Shown: piece by piece, positions 30,089-37,760 of the stretch
Layout: each line of letters opens with the position of its first letter
Position numbering within the stretch: the stretch's first letter is position 1
IMG/VR virus record: IMGVR_UViG_3300027743_000049
Span: 1 to 42,519 of that record
Source of the DNA: a virus
DNA length: 42,519 nucleotides
Reading direction: 5' to 3' (one strand)
The notes under the pieces: model-generated
Databases searched by the model: none
What the model saw: only the letters and a program-made list of their open reading frames with translations
What the model was told of the DNA's origin: nothing
Made by a program: the position numbers and the translations under genes

Positions 30089-30660
30089 GGCACTTCGCTG
30101 AATTCCCACGCGACGAGGCGCCAGGCATCCCGCGTGTGCTTCTTTCCCCGCACCCAACCTACACGCCCGTTTGTTGCCAGCCCGACCCTCTTGAGCCGAG
30201 CGTCTGTCGCATAGGGCTTGTGGACTCCTGCCTGCACAAATCGCAGGCGCTCTGACCATCCGATAGCTGCCAGGGTGCCGAACAAGGTACCGGACACAAA
30301 GACCGGTGACAAACCAGTCTTCATCCCTGCCCCTGGCTTCGCGCTAGATGCACCAGGTCCACGAAGCGAGAAGTCCTCAGCGATCACGTAGAGATTTGTC
30401 TTGCCGTACCCAGCGATGTTGAAGTCCGCGATCAAGCTCGCCACTCGCTCGGCAACCATGATGGCAGCCTGGAATGGGTCTTTGGGAGCGTAGCCTACAA
30501 CTGGGTTGACTACCCCCGGACCGATCTGTTGACAGCCGGTTCGGCGTCCTTTGGCTAAAGCCTTCCAGGTAGATGTACGGTCGCGCAGCGCAGGATTGAA
30601 CACTCCCCAAGCCAAGCCGGTCGTCACACCGGGATCAACCCCAATGATCGCTACTGTCAA
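30085..30660 (-). CDS. RuvC-like Holliday junction resolvase / RNase H-fold nuclease
   Basis: 191 aa. TTG start at 30660, supported by GGGAGG five bases upstream. The RNase H fold is recognisable: IIGVDPGVTTGLAWG (D9), LYVIAEDFSLR (E95) and KKHTRDAWRLVAW (H175, D178), the acidic set of RuvC-type resolvases. Such phage enzymes resolve branched DNA before packaging. It is the last gene of the - strand block; its TAA overlaps the TAG of the convergent fibre gene. It overlaps the upstream gene by 26 nt. Confidence 0.75.
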   Translation of the reverse strand: MTVAIIGVDPGVTTGLAWGVFNPALRDRTSTWKALAKGRRTGCQQIGPGVVNPVVGYAPKDPFQAAIMVAERVASLIADFNIAGYGKTNLYVIAEDFSLRGPGASSAKPGAGMKTGLSPVFVSGTLFGTLAAIGWSERLRFVQAGVHKPYATDARLKRVGLATNGRVGWVRGKKHTRDAWRLVAWEFSEVP

Positions 30661-31444
30661 GACCGCCTCCCATTCGATTGAACACCTTGGCAGGATGTAA
30701 CACGCGCTGCGGGATCATGGTCTCTTGAATGTGCAGGATTCGCCCCATCGCTCCACGCTCAAGTTTGGTAGTCGCAAGGTCGATCCAATCAAGCGTCTTG
30801 CGGTCAATAGTCCGGTCGATGTCGCTCAACATGCGGAGCAGTCCCCACGTCGGGTAGACTGGCTCCTCAATCGTGATCTGCTTCCAGGTGCGCGGGCCTT
30901 GGAGGTAATTGAGACAGATGTGCTCTAGGTGCTTCTTGTTTCTGTCAATTACCTTCTGCTTGCCATGGAACAGACCGGGCATCTTGGCGGGCTTGTTGCT
31001 TGTTAGTAGCCCGATCACTTTATCGTCGGGCTGGAGTTGGGATGTTTGATGGTTGCACCAAATGAAGGCGCAGGCGCAATGCCAACCGAACCAGTTGATG
31101 AACTCGGTTGGTGAGTGCCAATCCGTCACCTTGATCTTCGTGTCTCCGTCGAAGATGATCGGCAGGCTCCAGTGCGGGAGGTACGGACAATTCTCCCAGA
31201 CGAAGTGCCAGATGTAATTGCGACGGTCAGGCGGGAGAGTGTCGCTTGAAATGCACTCGCGGAGGAGACTGGTCACATAGTCATCATCACGGCGAATGTT
31301 GATAATTCCGCCGCCTGTGGGTAGATGCTTGCTCCACGGTCGCTGTGGAGGAAGGAACCCACTCTCATCTAGTTCCAAACCGTCGATTGGCGGCTTGGGC
31401 CTGATAACGCTCGAAGGTTTCTTGACGCTGTCTTTCCCTTTCAT
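30635..31444 (-). CDS. Unrecognised protein in the replication block
   Basis: 269 aa from ATG 31444 with GGAGGAG just upstream; the longer in-frame reading to 31627 is a Ser/Arg-rich shadow of the neighbour. It has many Trp, His and Cys (IWHFVWENCPYLPHWSLPII, WFGWHCACAFIWCNHQTSQL) and a C-terminal helical part (WGLLRMLSDIDRTIDRKTLD, TTKLERGAMGRILHIQ). No family is recognised. The start overlaps the end of the upstream gene by 80 nt in another frame. Adjacent to the resolvase, so a DNA-processing role is possible. Confidence 0.65.
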   Translation of the reverse strand: MKGKDSVKKPSSVIRPKPPIDGLELDESGFLPPQRPWSKHLPTGGGIINIRRDDDYVTSLLRECISSDTLPPDRRNYIWHFVWENCPYLPHWSLPIIFDGDTKIKVTDWHSPTEFINWFGWHCACAFIWCNHQTSQLQPDDKVIGLLTSNKPAKMPGLFHGKQKVIDRNKKHLEHICLNYLQGPRTWKQITIEEPVYPTWGLLRMLSDIDRTIDRKTLDWIDLATTKLERGAMGRILHIQETMIPQRVLHPAKVFNRMGGGLDSSDHWG

Positions 31445-31760
31445 CTCTCCTCCGCTTTCTGTAGGCTCGTTGCTTGCAATTGTCGTCGAAGTAGATGGCC
31501 GGTCGTCCCTGTCCCGGTCCGAGCCGGTGGATGCGGGCGGATGGGATTCGCTTCCCACATCCACAGAGGCAGAGGATCGACTTCGTGGCGTCGTCCTTCC
31601 AGCGACCCTTGCTGTAGGTCTTTTCACGCTCTTTGACGAGGATGGCCTGCTCTAGCTTCAAAACATCAGCCTCGTCCATCGTTGGGTCGTCCTCAGCGGT
31701 CTCCAGCAGCATCTCTGGGCCGTGCTTCGCTAGGGTTATCAGGTAGGCTTGTAAGCCCAT
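31365..31760 (-). CDS. Small zinc-binding basic protein
   Basis: 131 aa from ATG 31760. A helical N-terminus (MGLQAYLITLAKHGPEMLLE ... DVLKLEQAILVKERE) is followed by CLCGCGKRIPSARI and FDDNCKQRAYRKRRRDERER. This CxCGC ... C-x-QRAYR pattern is a frequent zinc-finger type of actinobacteria and their phages. The basic tail suggests nucleic-acid binding. Structured element B lies just upstream in the opposite orientation. Upstream in-frame codons to 31829 are inside that element and were not included. Confidence 0.6.
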   Translation of the reverse strand: MGLQAYLITLAKHGPEMLLETAEDDPTMDEADVLKLEQAILVKEREKTYSKGRWKDDATKSILCLCGCGKRIPSARIHRLGPGQGRPAIYFDDNCKQRAYRKRRRDERERQRQETFERYQAQAANRRFGTR

Positions 31761-31764
31761 TCTC

Positions 31765-31897
31765 GGGGCGCTCCGGGGTCGAGGCGGGTAGGATTCAGGG
31801 CGGGTACAGCGGTTGCGCCCTGTTCTCACAGACTGCTAGGTACCTCCGCATAGGTAGGGTAGCAAAGTGCCTTCTAACGTAACGGTGAAGTTGTATT
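31765..31897 (+). ncRNA. Structured element B, second copy of the HEARO/omega-RNA-like element
   Basis: A ~133-nt segment between two - strand genes, oriented + (antisense to the operon). Shared with element A in order and spacing: TCCGGGG (31772), ATTCA (31793), ACAGCG (31806), GGTACCTCCG (31839), CCTTCTAACGTAACG (31870), TTGTA (31891); the A copies start at 21549, 21570, 21584, 21616, 21647 and 21668. Helices: CAGGGCG/CGCCCTG (31796-31802 with 31816-31822), TACCT/AGGTA (31841-31856), GGTA/TGCC with a 6-nt loop (31858-31871). The last replaces GGCT/AGCC of copy A, a compensatory change. It has no GTGA flank that I can see. Function unknown. Confidence 0.6.
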
Positions 31898-31904
31898 CCC
31901 AGCC

Positions 31905-32069
31905 CTAGTGCGGTCCGGACTGTATGGATCGGCGATGCCCAACTGGTGGTCTTGGCTTTTCGGGCTTGTCGATAATGCTTTGTAGGCTCTCGCCAATAGG
32001 CTCATCCGGCGCCTCTGGAGGTAGCTCCTCAAGGAGTCGGATAATCTCATCAATCTCGTCCTCGGTCAT
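31905..32069 (-). CDS. Small acidic protein
   Basis: 54 aa, MTEDEIDEIIRLLEELPPEA then IGESLQSIIDKPEKPRPPVG and a basic end. Its ATG overlaps the stop of the upstream MazG-like gene (ATGA, 32066-32069). The N-terminal amphipathic acidic helix and Pro-rich tail are the only visible traits. No family recognised. Confidence 0.55.
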   Translation of the reverse strand: MTEDEIDEIIRLLEELPPEAPDEPIGESLQSIIDKPEKPRPPVGHRRSIQSGPH

Positions 32070-32383
32070 GCCGGGGCTAGTAGGACAGCGGAATCGCCCT
32101 CATCTATGCCTTGCACCATCGCAACGGCAATGGCCGCCACTTGGATGAGTTCCTTGCGGCAGTCGTCCAGGGTCAAGTCCTCCTGCACATAGCCGCTGAC
32201 TGCCAGCGCAGCGCGAGCTACTTCACCGCACTCCTCGGACAGCATGGCGTGGCTGCGGACGAGCGGAACCTCATTGGGCGTGTACTTGAACCGACCTTGC
32301 AGCTTGAGCCGATTCTGCCTGGCTCGCTCGTTGTAGACATCGTTCAGGATGCTCTGGATGTGGTTCATCTGCGACGTATGCAC
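32066..32383 (-). CDS. MazG-like nucleotide pyrophosphohydrolase candidate
   Basis: 105 aa from GTG 32383, with AGGAG four bases upstream. The helical core with SEECGEVARAALAVSG and CRKELIQVAAIAVAMVQG fits the all-alpha NTP pyrophosphatase (MazG/dUTPase-2) superfamily, where the EExxE motif binds Mg for hydrolysis of NTPs to NMPs. Phages use such enzymes for nucleotide-pool cleansing or for lowering host alarmone. It is short, so probably a single-domain dimeric type. Confidence 0.7.
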   Translation of the reverse strand: MHTSQMNHIQSILNDVYNERARQNRLKLQGRFKYTPNEVPLVRSHAMLSEECGEVARAALAVSGYVQEDLTLDDCRKELIQVAAIAVAMVQGIDEGDSAVLLAPA

Positions 32384-32390
32384 TTGTCTC

Positions 32391-32483
32391 CTAGAGAATG
32401 ATTATTAGAAGGATGATTAGGACTACCCAAAAGACGAAACCTGGGGCAAGCATTCTCAAAAAGCTGCCCCAGCTTTCCATCAT
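32391..32483 (-). CDS. Very small membrane protein
   Basis: 30 aa, MMESWGSFLRMLAPG then a very hydrophobic C-terminal helix (FVFWVVLIILLIIIL). The first ATG lies 3 nt after the stop of the upstream gene. A longer in-frame version from ATG 32594 would overlap the zinc-ribbon gene out of frame and is less likely, though the boundary is uncertain. A C-tail-anchored peptide; function unknown. Confidence 0.45.
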   Translation of the reverse strand: MMESWGSFLRMLAPGFVFWVVLIILLIIIL

Positions 32484-32485
32484 TG

Positions 32486-32671
32486 CTAGCTTGGCTTCCG
32501 GATAGTCATCGGGAGCGGCGTCCTCGTAGGGGCTGGAGTAGGGTCCGGTTTGAGAGTCTCCATGCCGCCCTGCCCCTTCCAGTAAAGTGGGCATTCCTTG
32601 TTCACGCAGCGAGCTTGGCCCACGGCGTACTTCAACACTCCATTGCAATGTCCACACGCTTTATTTGGCAC
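32486..32671 (-). CDS. Small zinc-ribbon protein
   Basis: 61 aa from GTG 32671, chosen because GGAGG lies six bases upstream; the longer reading to 32764 has no such signal. CGHCNGVLKYAVGQARCVNK followed by ECPLYWKG gives four cysteines in a CxxC ... CxxxxC zinc-ribbon layout. A Pro/Thr-rich tail (KPDPTPAPTRTPLP) follows. Possibly a nucleic-acid- or protein-binding adaptor. Confidence 0.6.
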   Translation of the reverse strand: MPNKACGHCNGVLKYAVGQARCVNKECPLYWKGQGGMETLKPDPTPAPTRTPLPMTIRKPS

Positions 32672-32849
32672 GCTTTTCCTCCAGTTCTTGTCTGAACTCC
32701 TCGGTGAGCATTTCAATTGCCTCTGTTGTTGCATCGCACAGCTCTTTGAATGCGATGGCGGCATCCGCTATGGCGTTGTCTCGGTTCTGTTCTGGCGTTG
32801 CCTGCTTGCCGCCCACAGGCCGTCCGACTGACCTCCTATCTCGATTCAT
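32661..32849 (-). CDS. Small coiled-coil protein
   Basis: 62 aa from ATG 32849 (GGGAG about eight bases upstream; starts within the end of thyX). A basic N-terminus (MNRDRRSVGRPVGGKQ) precedes a long amphipathic helix (NAIADAAIAFKELCDATTEA, then EMLTEEFRQELEEKRAK). It overlaps both neighbours by 11-14 nt. No family recognised. Confidence 0.5.
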   Translation of the reverse strand: MNRDRRSVGRPVGGKQATPEQNRDNAIADAAIAFKELCDATTEAIEMLTEEFRQELEEKRAK

Positions 32850-33708
32850 CGTGCGTTCTCCCAGCGTCGGGGTCGGACATGAACTCGGCCTCGTCAATCA
32901 GGTCAAAGCGCCCTGCCTGCACACGTTCGCGGATGGTACAGCCCCGGTCGAACGATGCCGTGAACGGGCAGTGGCCGACTTGGAAGCAGACAGGCTTGAA
33001 GATGCCTGACCCCGTGATGATCTCGTTCTGCCAGTTCTGGTCGTTGGCGTTATGCTGCGGGTGGTACTCCCGGATCGCCTTGATGATTCCGAGGAACACC
33101 GAGCGCCAAACGAACTGCGCCTGAGTGCAGAGTCGGTTTCCAGAGTGTTCGGCCAGGTTCCTCAGGTCCGTGATGTAGTGCAGGCGGGTCAAGGTTGCGT
33201 GCGGCAACAGCCCCCGAGCGTCCTCAGCGGGAATGCCGCTGTTGACCATAGCGGTGTAGGCTGCGTCAATCGACATCAACGCGCCGTCCCAAATCTTCAT
33301 CATTGCGTCGTCGTTCTTGACGCTCGGAGGCACATTGACCTCGTCAACGATTCGCTCCTTCACCGCGAACCTGAGGCTCTCCTGAGCGTACACGGCGGTG
33401 CGCTGCCGTACCATTTGATGGGTAAGCGCGCGGTCAACGCCCTCGATGAAGAAGTGCAGCTTGACCGACTCCAACGGTGCCTTGAGGTGCGTCTTTTGGA
33501 TCTGGTCCCAGTAGTGGAGCCGTTCCTCCTTTGTGATGGAGCGCAGGTCATAGGTTGGCTTGCCCTCGTACATGCGGCACATCGAGGCGATGGCCCCGAG
33601 CGGGTCGGGGTTCATCCACAGTAGGAATACCTTTGGCCCGCCGAACGGGTCAATTGGTGCTGCGTGGTACTGCGCGTCGTCGGCCCAACGCACGACTTCC
33701 TCAGTCAT
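32836..33708 (-). CDS. thyX: Flavin-dependent thymidylate synthase (ThyX)
   Basis: 290 aa, good GGAGGAAG before ATG. ThyX methylates dUMP to dTMP using FAD and methylene-tetrahydrofolate. The signature RHR(X)7S is present as RQRTAVYAQES (R101, R103, S111; His replaced by Gln), inside THQMVRQRTAVYAQESLRF. LHFFIEGVDRALTHQ precedes it and QAQFVWRSVFLGIIKAI with NDQNWQNEII follow. The C-terminal CPFTASFDRGCTIRERV extends beyond the usual ~230-250 aa. The H-to-Q change is tolerated in some members; enzyme use on dUMP or on a modified substrate cannot be decided. Confidence 0.85.
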   Translation of the reverse strand: MTEEVVRWADDAQYHAAPIDPFGGPKVFLLWMNPDPLGAIASMCRMYEGKPTYDLRSITKEERLHYWDQIQKTHLKAPLESVKLHFFIEGVDRALTHQMVRQRTAVYAQESLRFAVKERIVDEVNVPPSVKNDDAMMKIWDGALMSIDAAYTAMVNSGIPAEDARGLLPHATLTRLHYITDLRNLAEHSGNRLCTQAQFVWRSVFLGIIKAIREYHPQHNANDQNWQNEIITGSGIFKPVCFQVGHCPFTASFDRGCTIRERVQAGRFDLIDEAEFMSDPDAGRTHDESR

Positions 33709-33929
33709 TACTTCCTCCGATGTGTACAGGTTGCCTTATTTGTCGTCACACAGTCAGGGCAGCGGTAGGGCTGACGGTGTGGCGTCTTGTACGGTCCGTG
33801 CCTTGTCTCGATGTGCGCTGCTTCGGCCAGTCCACAGTGCTTGCACCGATTCCAAGGCTCGCCCTTTGGAGCACAGAACTTGTGATCTGTGATCATCGCG
33901 GGCTTTTCATTCTCCGCTTCTAGCGACAT
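33708..33929 (-). CDS. Small zinc-finger protein
   Basis: 73 aa from ATG 33929 (TTG 33947 is the alternative). Cys/His pattern: TDHKFC, RCKHCGLAEAAH, YRCPDCVTTNKATCTH; two CxxC pairs suggest one or two zinc sites. GEPWNRCKHCGLAEAAH resembles short zinc proteins common in actinophages. Its stop overlaps the thyX start by one base, and it begins inside the end of the HTH gene. Confidence 0.55.
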   Translation of the reverse strand: MSLEAENEKPAMITDHKFCAPKGEPWNRCKHCGLAEAAHIETRHGPYKTPHRQPYRCPDCVTTNKATCTHRRK

Positions 33930-34222
33930 TTCATTCCATTCAACCAATCTCCGATAGTTGACCTAGGGATCTTCATTTCTTCCGCGATCTGACTTATGTT
34001 GTAGCCGCACTCACGGAGGTAGCGCGCCCTCTCATGAAGACCGTAATCATATCGCGGGTGTCCGCCAATTCTCCTCGGTGTGGCTCCCATCCAAAACTGG
34101 ATGTTCTTTATGCTTACATCTAGCGCCTCGGCTATTTGAGCGTTTGTGTACCCTTGTCTTCTGAGGGCAACTGCTTTTGGTAGAACTTCCGGCCAGAGCG
34201 CGTTCGGAGGAGTTTGGTACAT
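33920..34222 (-). CDS. Double helix-turn-helix DNA-binding protein
   Basis: 100 aa. Two HTH motifs are plain: ALRRQGYTNAQIAEALDVSI followed by KNIQFWMG, and ARYLRECGYNISQIAEEMKI followed by PRSTIGDWL. Tandem HTH of this resolvase/transposase-like type occurs in small phage regulators and in some small terminases. It lies 2 nt after the polymerase stop with no ribosome binding site visible, so probably translationally coupled. Regulator or recombination accessory role; target unknown. Confidence 0.7.
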   Translation of the reverse strand: MYQTPPNALWPEVLPKAVALRRQGYTNAQIAEALDVSIKNIQFWMGATPRRIGGHPRYDYGLHERARYLRECGYNISQIAEEMKIPRSTIGDWLNGMKCR

Positions 34223-34224
34223 GT

Positions 34225-37200
34225 CTATTCGTCAACGTCGATGACCACCAGATGCTTGACGTAGATTTCTCTGGCGGCTCGGAACCGGGGCTTGTACCCC
34301 TCGACCCAGAGGACATCCTTGTCGAGATTCAAGCCCCAAAGCGCAGACTTGAAGCGGGGATACCTCCAACGGTCGATCCTGAGTCGGAGAAGCTCATCTC
34401 CGTCGTCGCCCATCAGAAGCATGAACTCATGCAGGTGAGGATCGCGTACCTGTTTCGGGTCTAGCTCTGTGCCCTTGCGCGCCCGGTTGATCTCGAAGAT
34501 GTCTCTCAAGTTCTTCTGTCGGGCGACTCCCATCCAGATCGCCGCACAGTCGGAGCCACGGGCGTATGGGACGTCAATCGTCCGGTGCGTCGGGGCTGGC
34601 AAGCCGAGTTCCCTGAGTGCTTCCTTCGCCTCAGCGATGCGCCGGTCTGCCTCAAAGACACCGAACGGATCGTCCTTGTCGATGAAGTTCAGAATCTTCT
34701 CAAGCTTCGACGGTCCAATGCCTCGCACACGCATCAAATCGTTCCAGCCCGAGAAGTCACCGTTGCTCGCCTCACGCTCCTCCATGATCGCCGCGCTCAT
34801 CTTCTCCCCAATGCCGGGAAGCTGCTCAAAGCCCATGCGGACGATTGGCTTCTTCGTCTTGGCTCGGTTCCAGGTGCCGTGAGAGTGCTTGATGCTCGGC
34901 GGTTTGATAGCGATGTCCCGTCCACCGTACCGGCTGCGGGTCATTGCGTCGCGGATGAGAGGGTTGCGCCGGTCGTCGTTCACGACCTCAAGTGACGCAG
35001 CAAAGAAGACAGCCGGGAAGTGCCGCTTGAAGTACATGGTCCAGTCGGAGATGATTCCGTAGGAGCAGGTGTGGGCGAAGTTGAAGGTGTACGCTCCGGC
35101 AGTGACGCAGTTGTTCCAGATCGTTTCTCCTGTGTTCTCCGCCATCTCTGGGTATGGAGTACGCTTGTGAAGAGTCTTGACCCCCGCCATGAACTCGGCG
35201 CGCTTCCTATTGAACTTCTGGTCTCCTTCCTTTCTTGAGATGATCTTGCGGATTTCTGACGTCGCGGTCCAATCGAAGTTCCCGACATCTCGGATGATTC
35301 GGAGGATTTGTTCCTGGTATACGATTTGATAGTGCGTATTCTCCAATACTGCGTCAACTGCCGGGTGCCAACGCTCTGGTTTGATAGTTCCGTTCTTGAT
35401 GCCGATGTAAGCCTCGGCCGAGCCATTATGCAAAGGTCCAGGTCGTGCGAGTGCGATGACGTCGCATACCTCTTGGAAGTTGTCGGGCTTGATCTGCGAT
35501 GCCACAAGGCGGGCGGTTTGTCCGTCTAGCTGGAACACTCCGACCACGTCGTTGTTCTGGAAGCCCTTGATTGTTTCCGGGTCATCGAGCGGAAGTGCGT
35601 ACAAGTCCTCGAGAGTCATCCCGACTTCCTGGCAGCACTTCCAAAGGATGCTCATGGTCTTGAGTCCGAGAAAGTCCATCTTCAAGAGGCCGAGGTCAGG
35701 CGCGTCGTACTTGTCCACGGCGACAACCTCCGCCATGTGCCCCTTGATCTCACGTCGGAGGATCGGCACCACCTTGCGCGCATCGCCGATGATGAGCCCG
35801 GCTGCGTGGACCCCGAATGACTTGACGTTGCCCTCTAGCTCAGCGGCCTGCATGAGAGCCGGGTACTTCTCCACTACCGCTCTTGACTCCTCAAACTCGT
35901 TGATCGTATCCTCGATAGTGGCACTGGCTCGTAGGTCTCCAGATGACCGCTCGATAAGCTGACCCTTGACGACTTCGACTTCCCACTTAGGGATACGGTG
36001 CACACGAGCCACGTCATCCAGAGAGTTACGTGATTTGTAGTACACGAAGGTGCCAAGGTTGAATACCATATCGTCCCCAAGCTTACCTCTGTAATACTCT
36101 CGCAGCTTGTATCGGGTGTCGGCATCGAAGTCCAAGTCAATATCGGGCATGTCTTGACGACTGACATCGATGAACCTCTCGAACATGAGTTGCTTGTGAA
36201 TCATCGGATTGACCTCGGTAATCCTCAGGCAGAAGCAGACCAGGCTTGCGGCTGCCGATCCACGCGCGGGACCGACCGCCACTTCGTTATCCTTGGCCCA
36301 ACGGACGGCGTCAGCGCAGAACAGGAAGTACCACTCGTACCCCTTGTCCTCGATCACATCCATCTCTCGCTTGAGGCGCTCCTTGTGCTCTCCGCGCTCC
36401 TGCTTTGAGAGCTTATCAAAACCTCGATACCTCCACCCGTCCTTGATCCAGTCGCGCCATAGCTGCCTCGGGGTTTCATACCCCGGTGGGAGCGGATACT
36501 CGACCATCGGCAGCTTTGGGATGCGGAACTTGATCTGTTGCGCTAGCTCCTCGGCGTTTGTGATGGCGCTTCTCGCGGCGGCTGGCGACAAGCCGGTTTG
36601 GATAAGCCTTCTCAGGACTACCTTGTCGTTGATCGGAGGGCAGATGGGCACATCGTAGCTCCAAGCCTGCTCCATCTCCTCCAGCGTGCGCTTCTCGCCA
36701 GGTCGCACGTTGTGGAGAACCTTCTGTAGTTCGGCCTCCTCGGGCGTGGTATAGTGAACGTCCAAGTCTGCGAGCAGCGGACACCCCGTTACCCGCGAGA
36801 TGCGCTCAAGCATCGGGTTCAGAAGTCGTGTTCTCTCTAGCTCTGGGAAGGCTTGGACTTCGATGAAGTATCTCTCACCGAACGTTGATTCAAAACGACG
36901 CGCAACACGCAGTCCACGTCTGTAGCCCGCGTCGGCGGGGTCGATGAGTTTCCCTCCAACACAGCTCGTAGCCAACAGGCTTCCGAGGCATCCTGACAGG
37001 ATATAGAGTCCAGCCGCGTTTTCCGCCAACATTTCATTAGATAGCGTGGGCTCATAGTAGAATCCCTCCTCCCAGGATCGAGTGACGAGTCGGATGAGGT
37101 TCTCGTAGCCACGCGCATCCCCCGCCAGAATGGTCAAGTGGTTCTTGCGCTGCGTCTGGTCCTCTTCAGATACCCCTCCCATGTACATTTCGCAGCCAAA

Positions 37201-37584
37201 GATTGGCTTGACCGATCCGATCTTGTCCGCCGCTAGCTGCGCCTTGACGTGACTCGCTACGTTCCCATGCTCGGTGAAGGCGATGGCCTGCATGTTGAGT
37301 TCGGCTGCCCGACGCAGATGTACCTCAGGCATGTGGCAGCCGTCGCCAAATGAGAACGTCGTGTGGTGATGCAGACTCGGCCACCGCATAGGCTTGTCGC
37401 CCTTTGCGCCATTTCTGCTGCGCCTAACTCCAGCGGGCATCTCGTGGTCATGACCGCCGGGTTCAGCGGCGATCCTTCGACCACTTGTAGAGATGTCGCC
37501 AGCCCCGGCCTGACCGACTCGCTTCTGTTCATCCTGCCGTTCAAGAATGACCCCACCGTGCTTGTCGTGAGGATAAGGACTCAT
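34225..37584 (-). CDS. dnaE: DNA polymerase III alpha subunit (DnaE-like replicase)
   Basis: 1119 aa, a complete C-family replicase. PHP domain: LHHHTTFSFGDG (71-82), FTEHGNVASH. Polymerase core: GPARGSAAASLVCF (438-451), PDIDLDFD (480-487, two catalytic Asp), KMDFLGLKTMSIL, and the conserved LARPGP region. Then tandem helix-hairpin-helix (QLPGIGEKMSA, VRGIGPSKLEKIL) and a C-terminal OB-like part. The ATG at 37584 overlaps the previous stop (ATGA); about 65 poorly conserved residues precede the PHP domain, so a later start (ATG 37389) is possible. The phage would replicate with its own replicase. The PHP histidines look intact, so it may proofread. Confidence 0.92.
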   Translation of the reverse strand: MSPYPHDKHGGVILERQDEQKRVGQAGAGDISTSGRRIAAEPGGHDHEMPAGVRRSRNGAKGDKPMRWPSLHHHTTFSFGDGCHMPEVHLRRAAELNMQAIAFTEHGNVASHVKAQLAADKIGSVKPIFGCEMYMGGVSEEDQTQRKNHLTILAGDARGYENLIRLVTRSWEEGFYYEPTLSNEMLAENAAGLYILSGCLGSLLATSCVGGKLIDPADAGYRRGLRVARRFESTFGERYFIEVQAFPELERTRLLNPMLERISRVTGCPLLADLDVHYTTPEEAELQKVLHNVRPGEKRTLEEMEQAWSYDVPICPPINDKVVLRRLIQTGLSPAAARSAITNAEELAQQIKFRIPKLPMVEYPLPPGYETPRQLWRDWIKDGWRYRGFDKLSKQERGEHKERLKREMDVIEDKGYEWYFLFCADAVRWAKDNEVAVGPARGSAAASLVCFCLRITEVNPMIHKQLMFERFIDVSRQDMPDIDLDFDADTRYKLREYYRGKLGDDMVFNLGTFVYYKSRNSLDDVARVHRIPKWEVEVVKGQLIERSSGDLRASATIEDTINEFEESRAVVEKYPALMQAAELEGNVKSFGVHAAGLIIGDARKVVPILRREIKGHMAEVVAVDKYDAPDLGLLKMDFLGLKTMSILWKCCQEVGMTLEDLYALPLDDPETIKGFQNNDVVGVFQLDGQTARLVASQIKPDNFQEVCDVIALARPGPLHNGSAEAYIGIKNGTIKPERWHPAVDAVLENTHYQIVYQEQILRIIRDVGNFDWTATSEIRKIISRKEGDQKFNRKRAEFMAGVKTLHKRTPYPEMAENTGETIWNNCVTAGAYTFNFAHTCSYGIISDWTMYFKRHFPAVFFAASLEVVNDDRRNPLIRDAMTRSRYGGRDIAIKPPSIKHSHGTWNRAKTKKPIVRMGFEQLPGIGEKMSAAIMEEREASNGDFSGWNDLMRVRGIGPSKLEKILNFIDKDDPFGVFEADRRIAEAKEALRELGLPAPTHRTIDVPYARGSDCAAIWMGVARQKNLRDIFEINRARKGTELDPKQVRDPHLHEFMLLMGDDGDELLRLRIDRWRYPRFKSALWGLNLDKDVLWVEGYKPRFRAAREIYVKHLVVIDVDE

Positions 37585-37760
37585 CCTCTGCCTTTCGCTG
37601 CTACAACTTGCATGAACACGGAATGAGCGATGAACTCAGTCTCGTCTGACGTGAAATCGACATCACTATCTTCTTCCGTCATCTCCCCCATCTTCCTGAG
37701 GATGCTCGGTCCGATGTCGAGAACTTCCTGCTGCGTCCAGGATCGTCCACCATGCTCCAT
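37581..37760 (-). CDS. Small acidic protein before the polymerase
   Basis: 59 aa from ATG 37760 (AGGA about seven bases upstream). MEHGGRSWTQQEVLDIGPSI, then an acidic middle (EMTEEDSDVDFTSDETEF) and IAHSVFMQVVAAKGRG. The stop overlaps the polymerase ATG (ATGA). Its first 95 nt overlap the end of the upstream gene in another frame. Unrecognised. Confidence 0.5.
   Translation of the reverse strand: MEHGGRSWTQQEVLDIGPSILRKMGEMTEEDSDVDFTSDETEFIAHSVFMQVVAAKGRG

Noticed and set aside
32484-32594. Longer start (ATG 32594) for the very small membrane protein
   Set aside because: It overlaps the zinc-ribbon gene out of frame and AAGGA directly abuts the ATG, leaving no spacing; ATG 32483 after the previous stop is simpler, although not certain.
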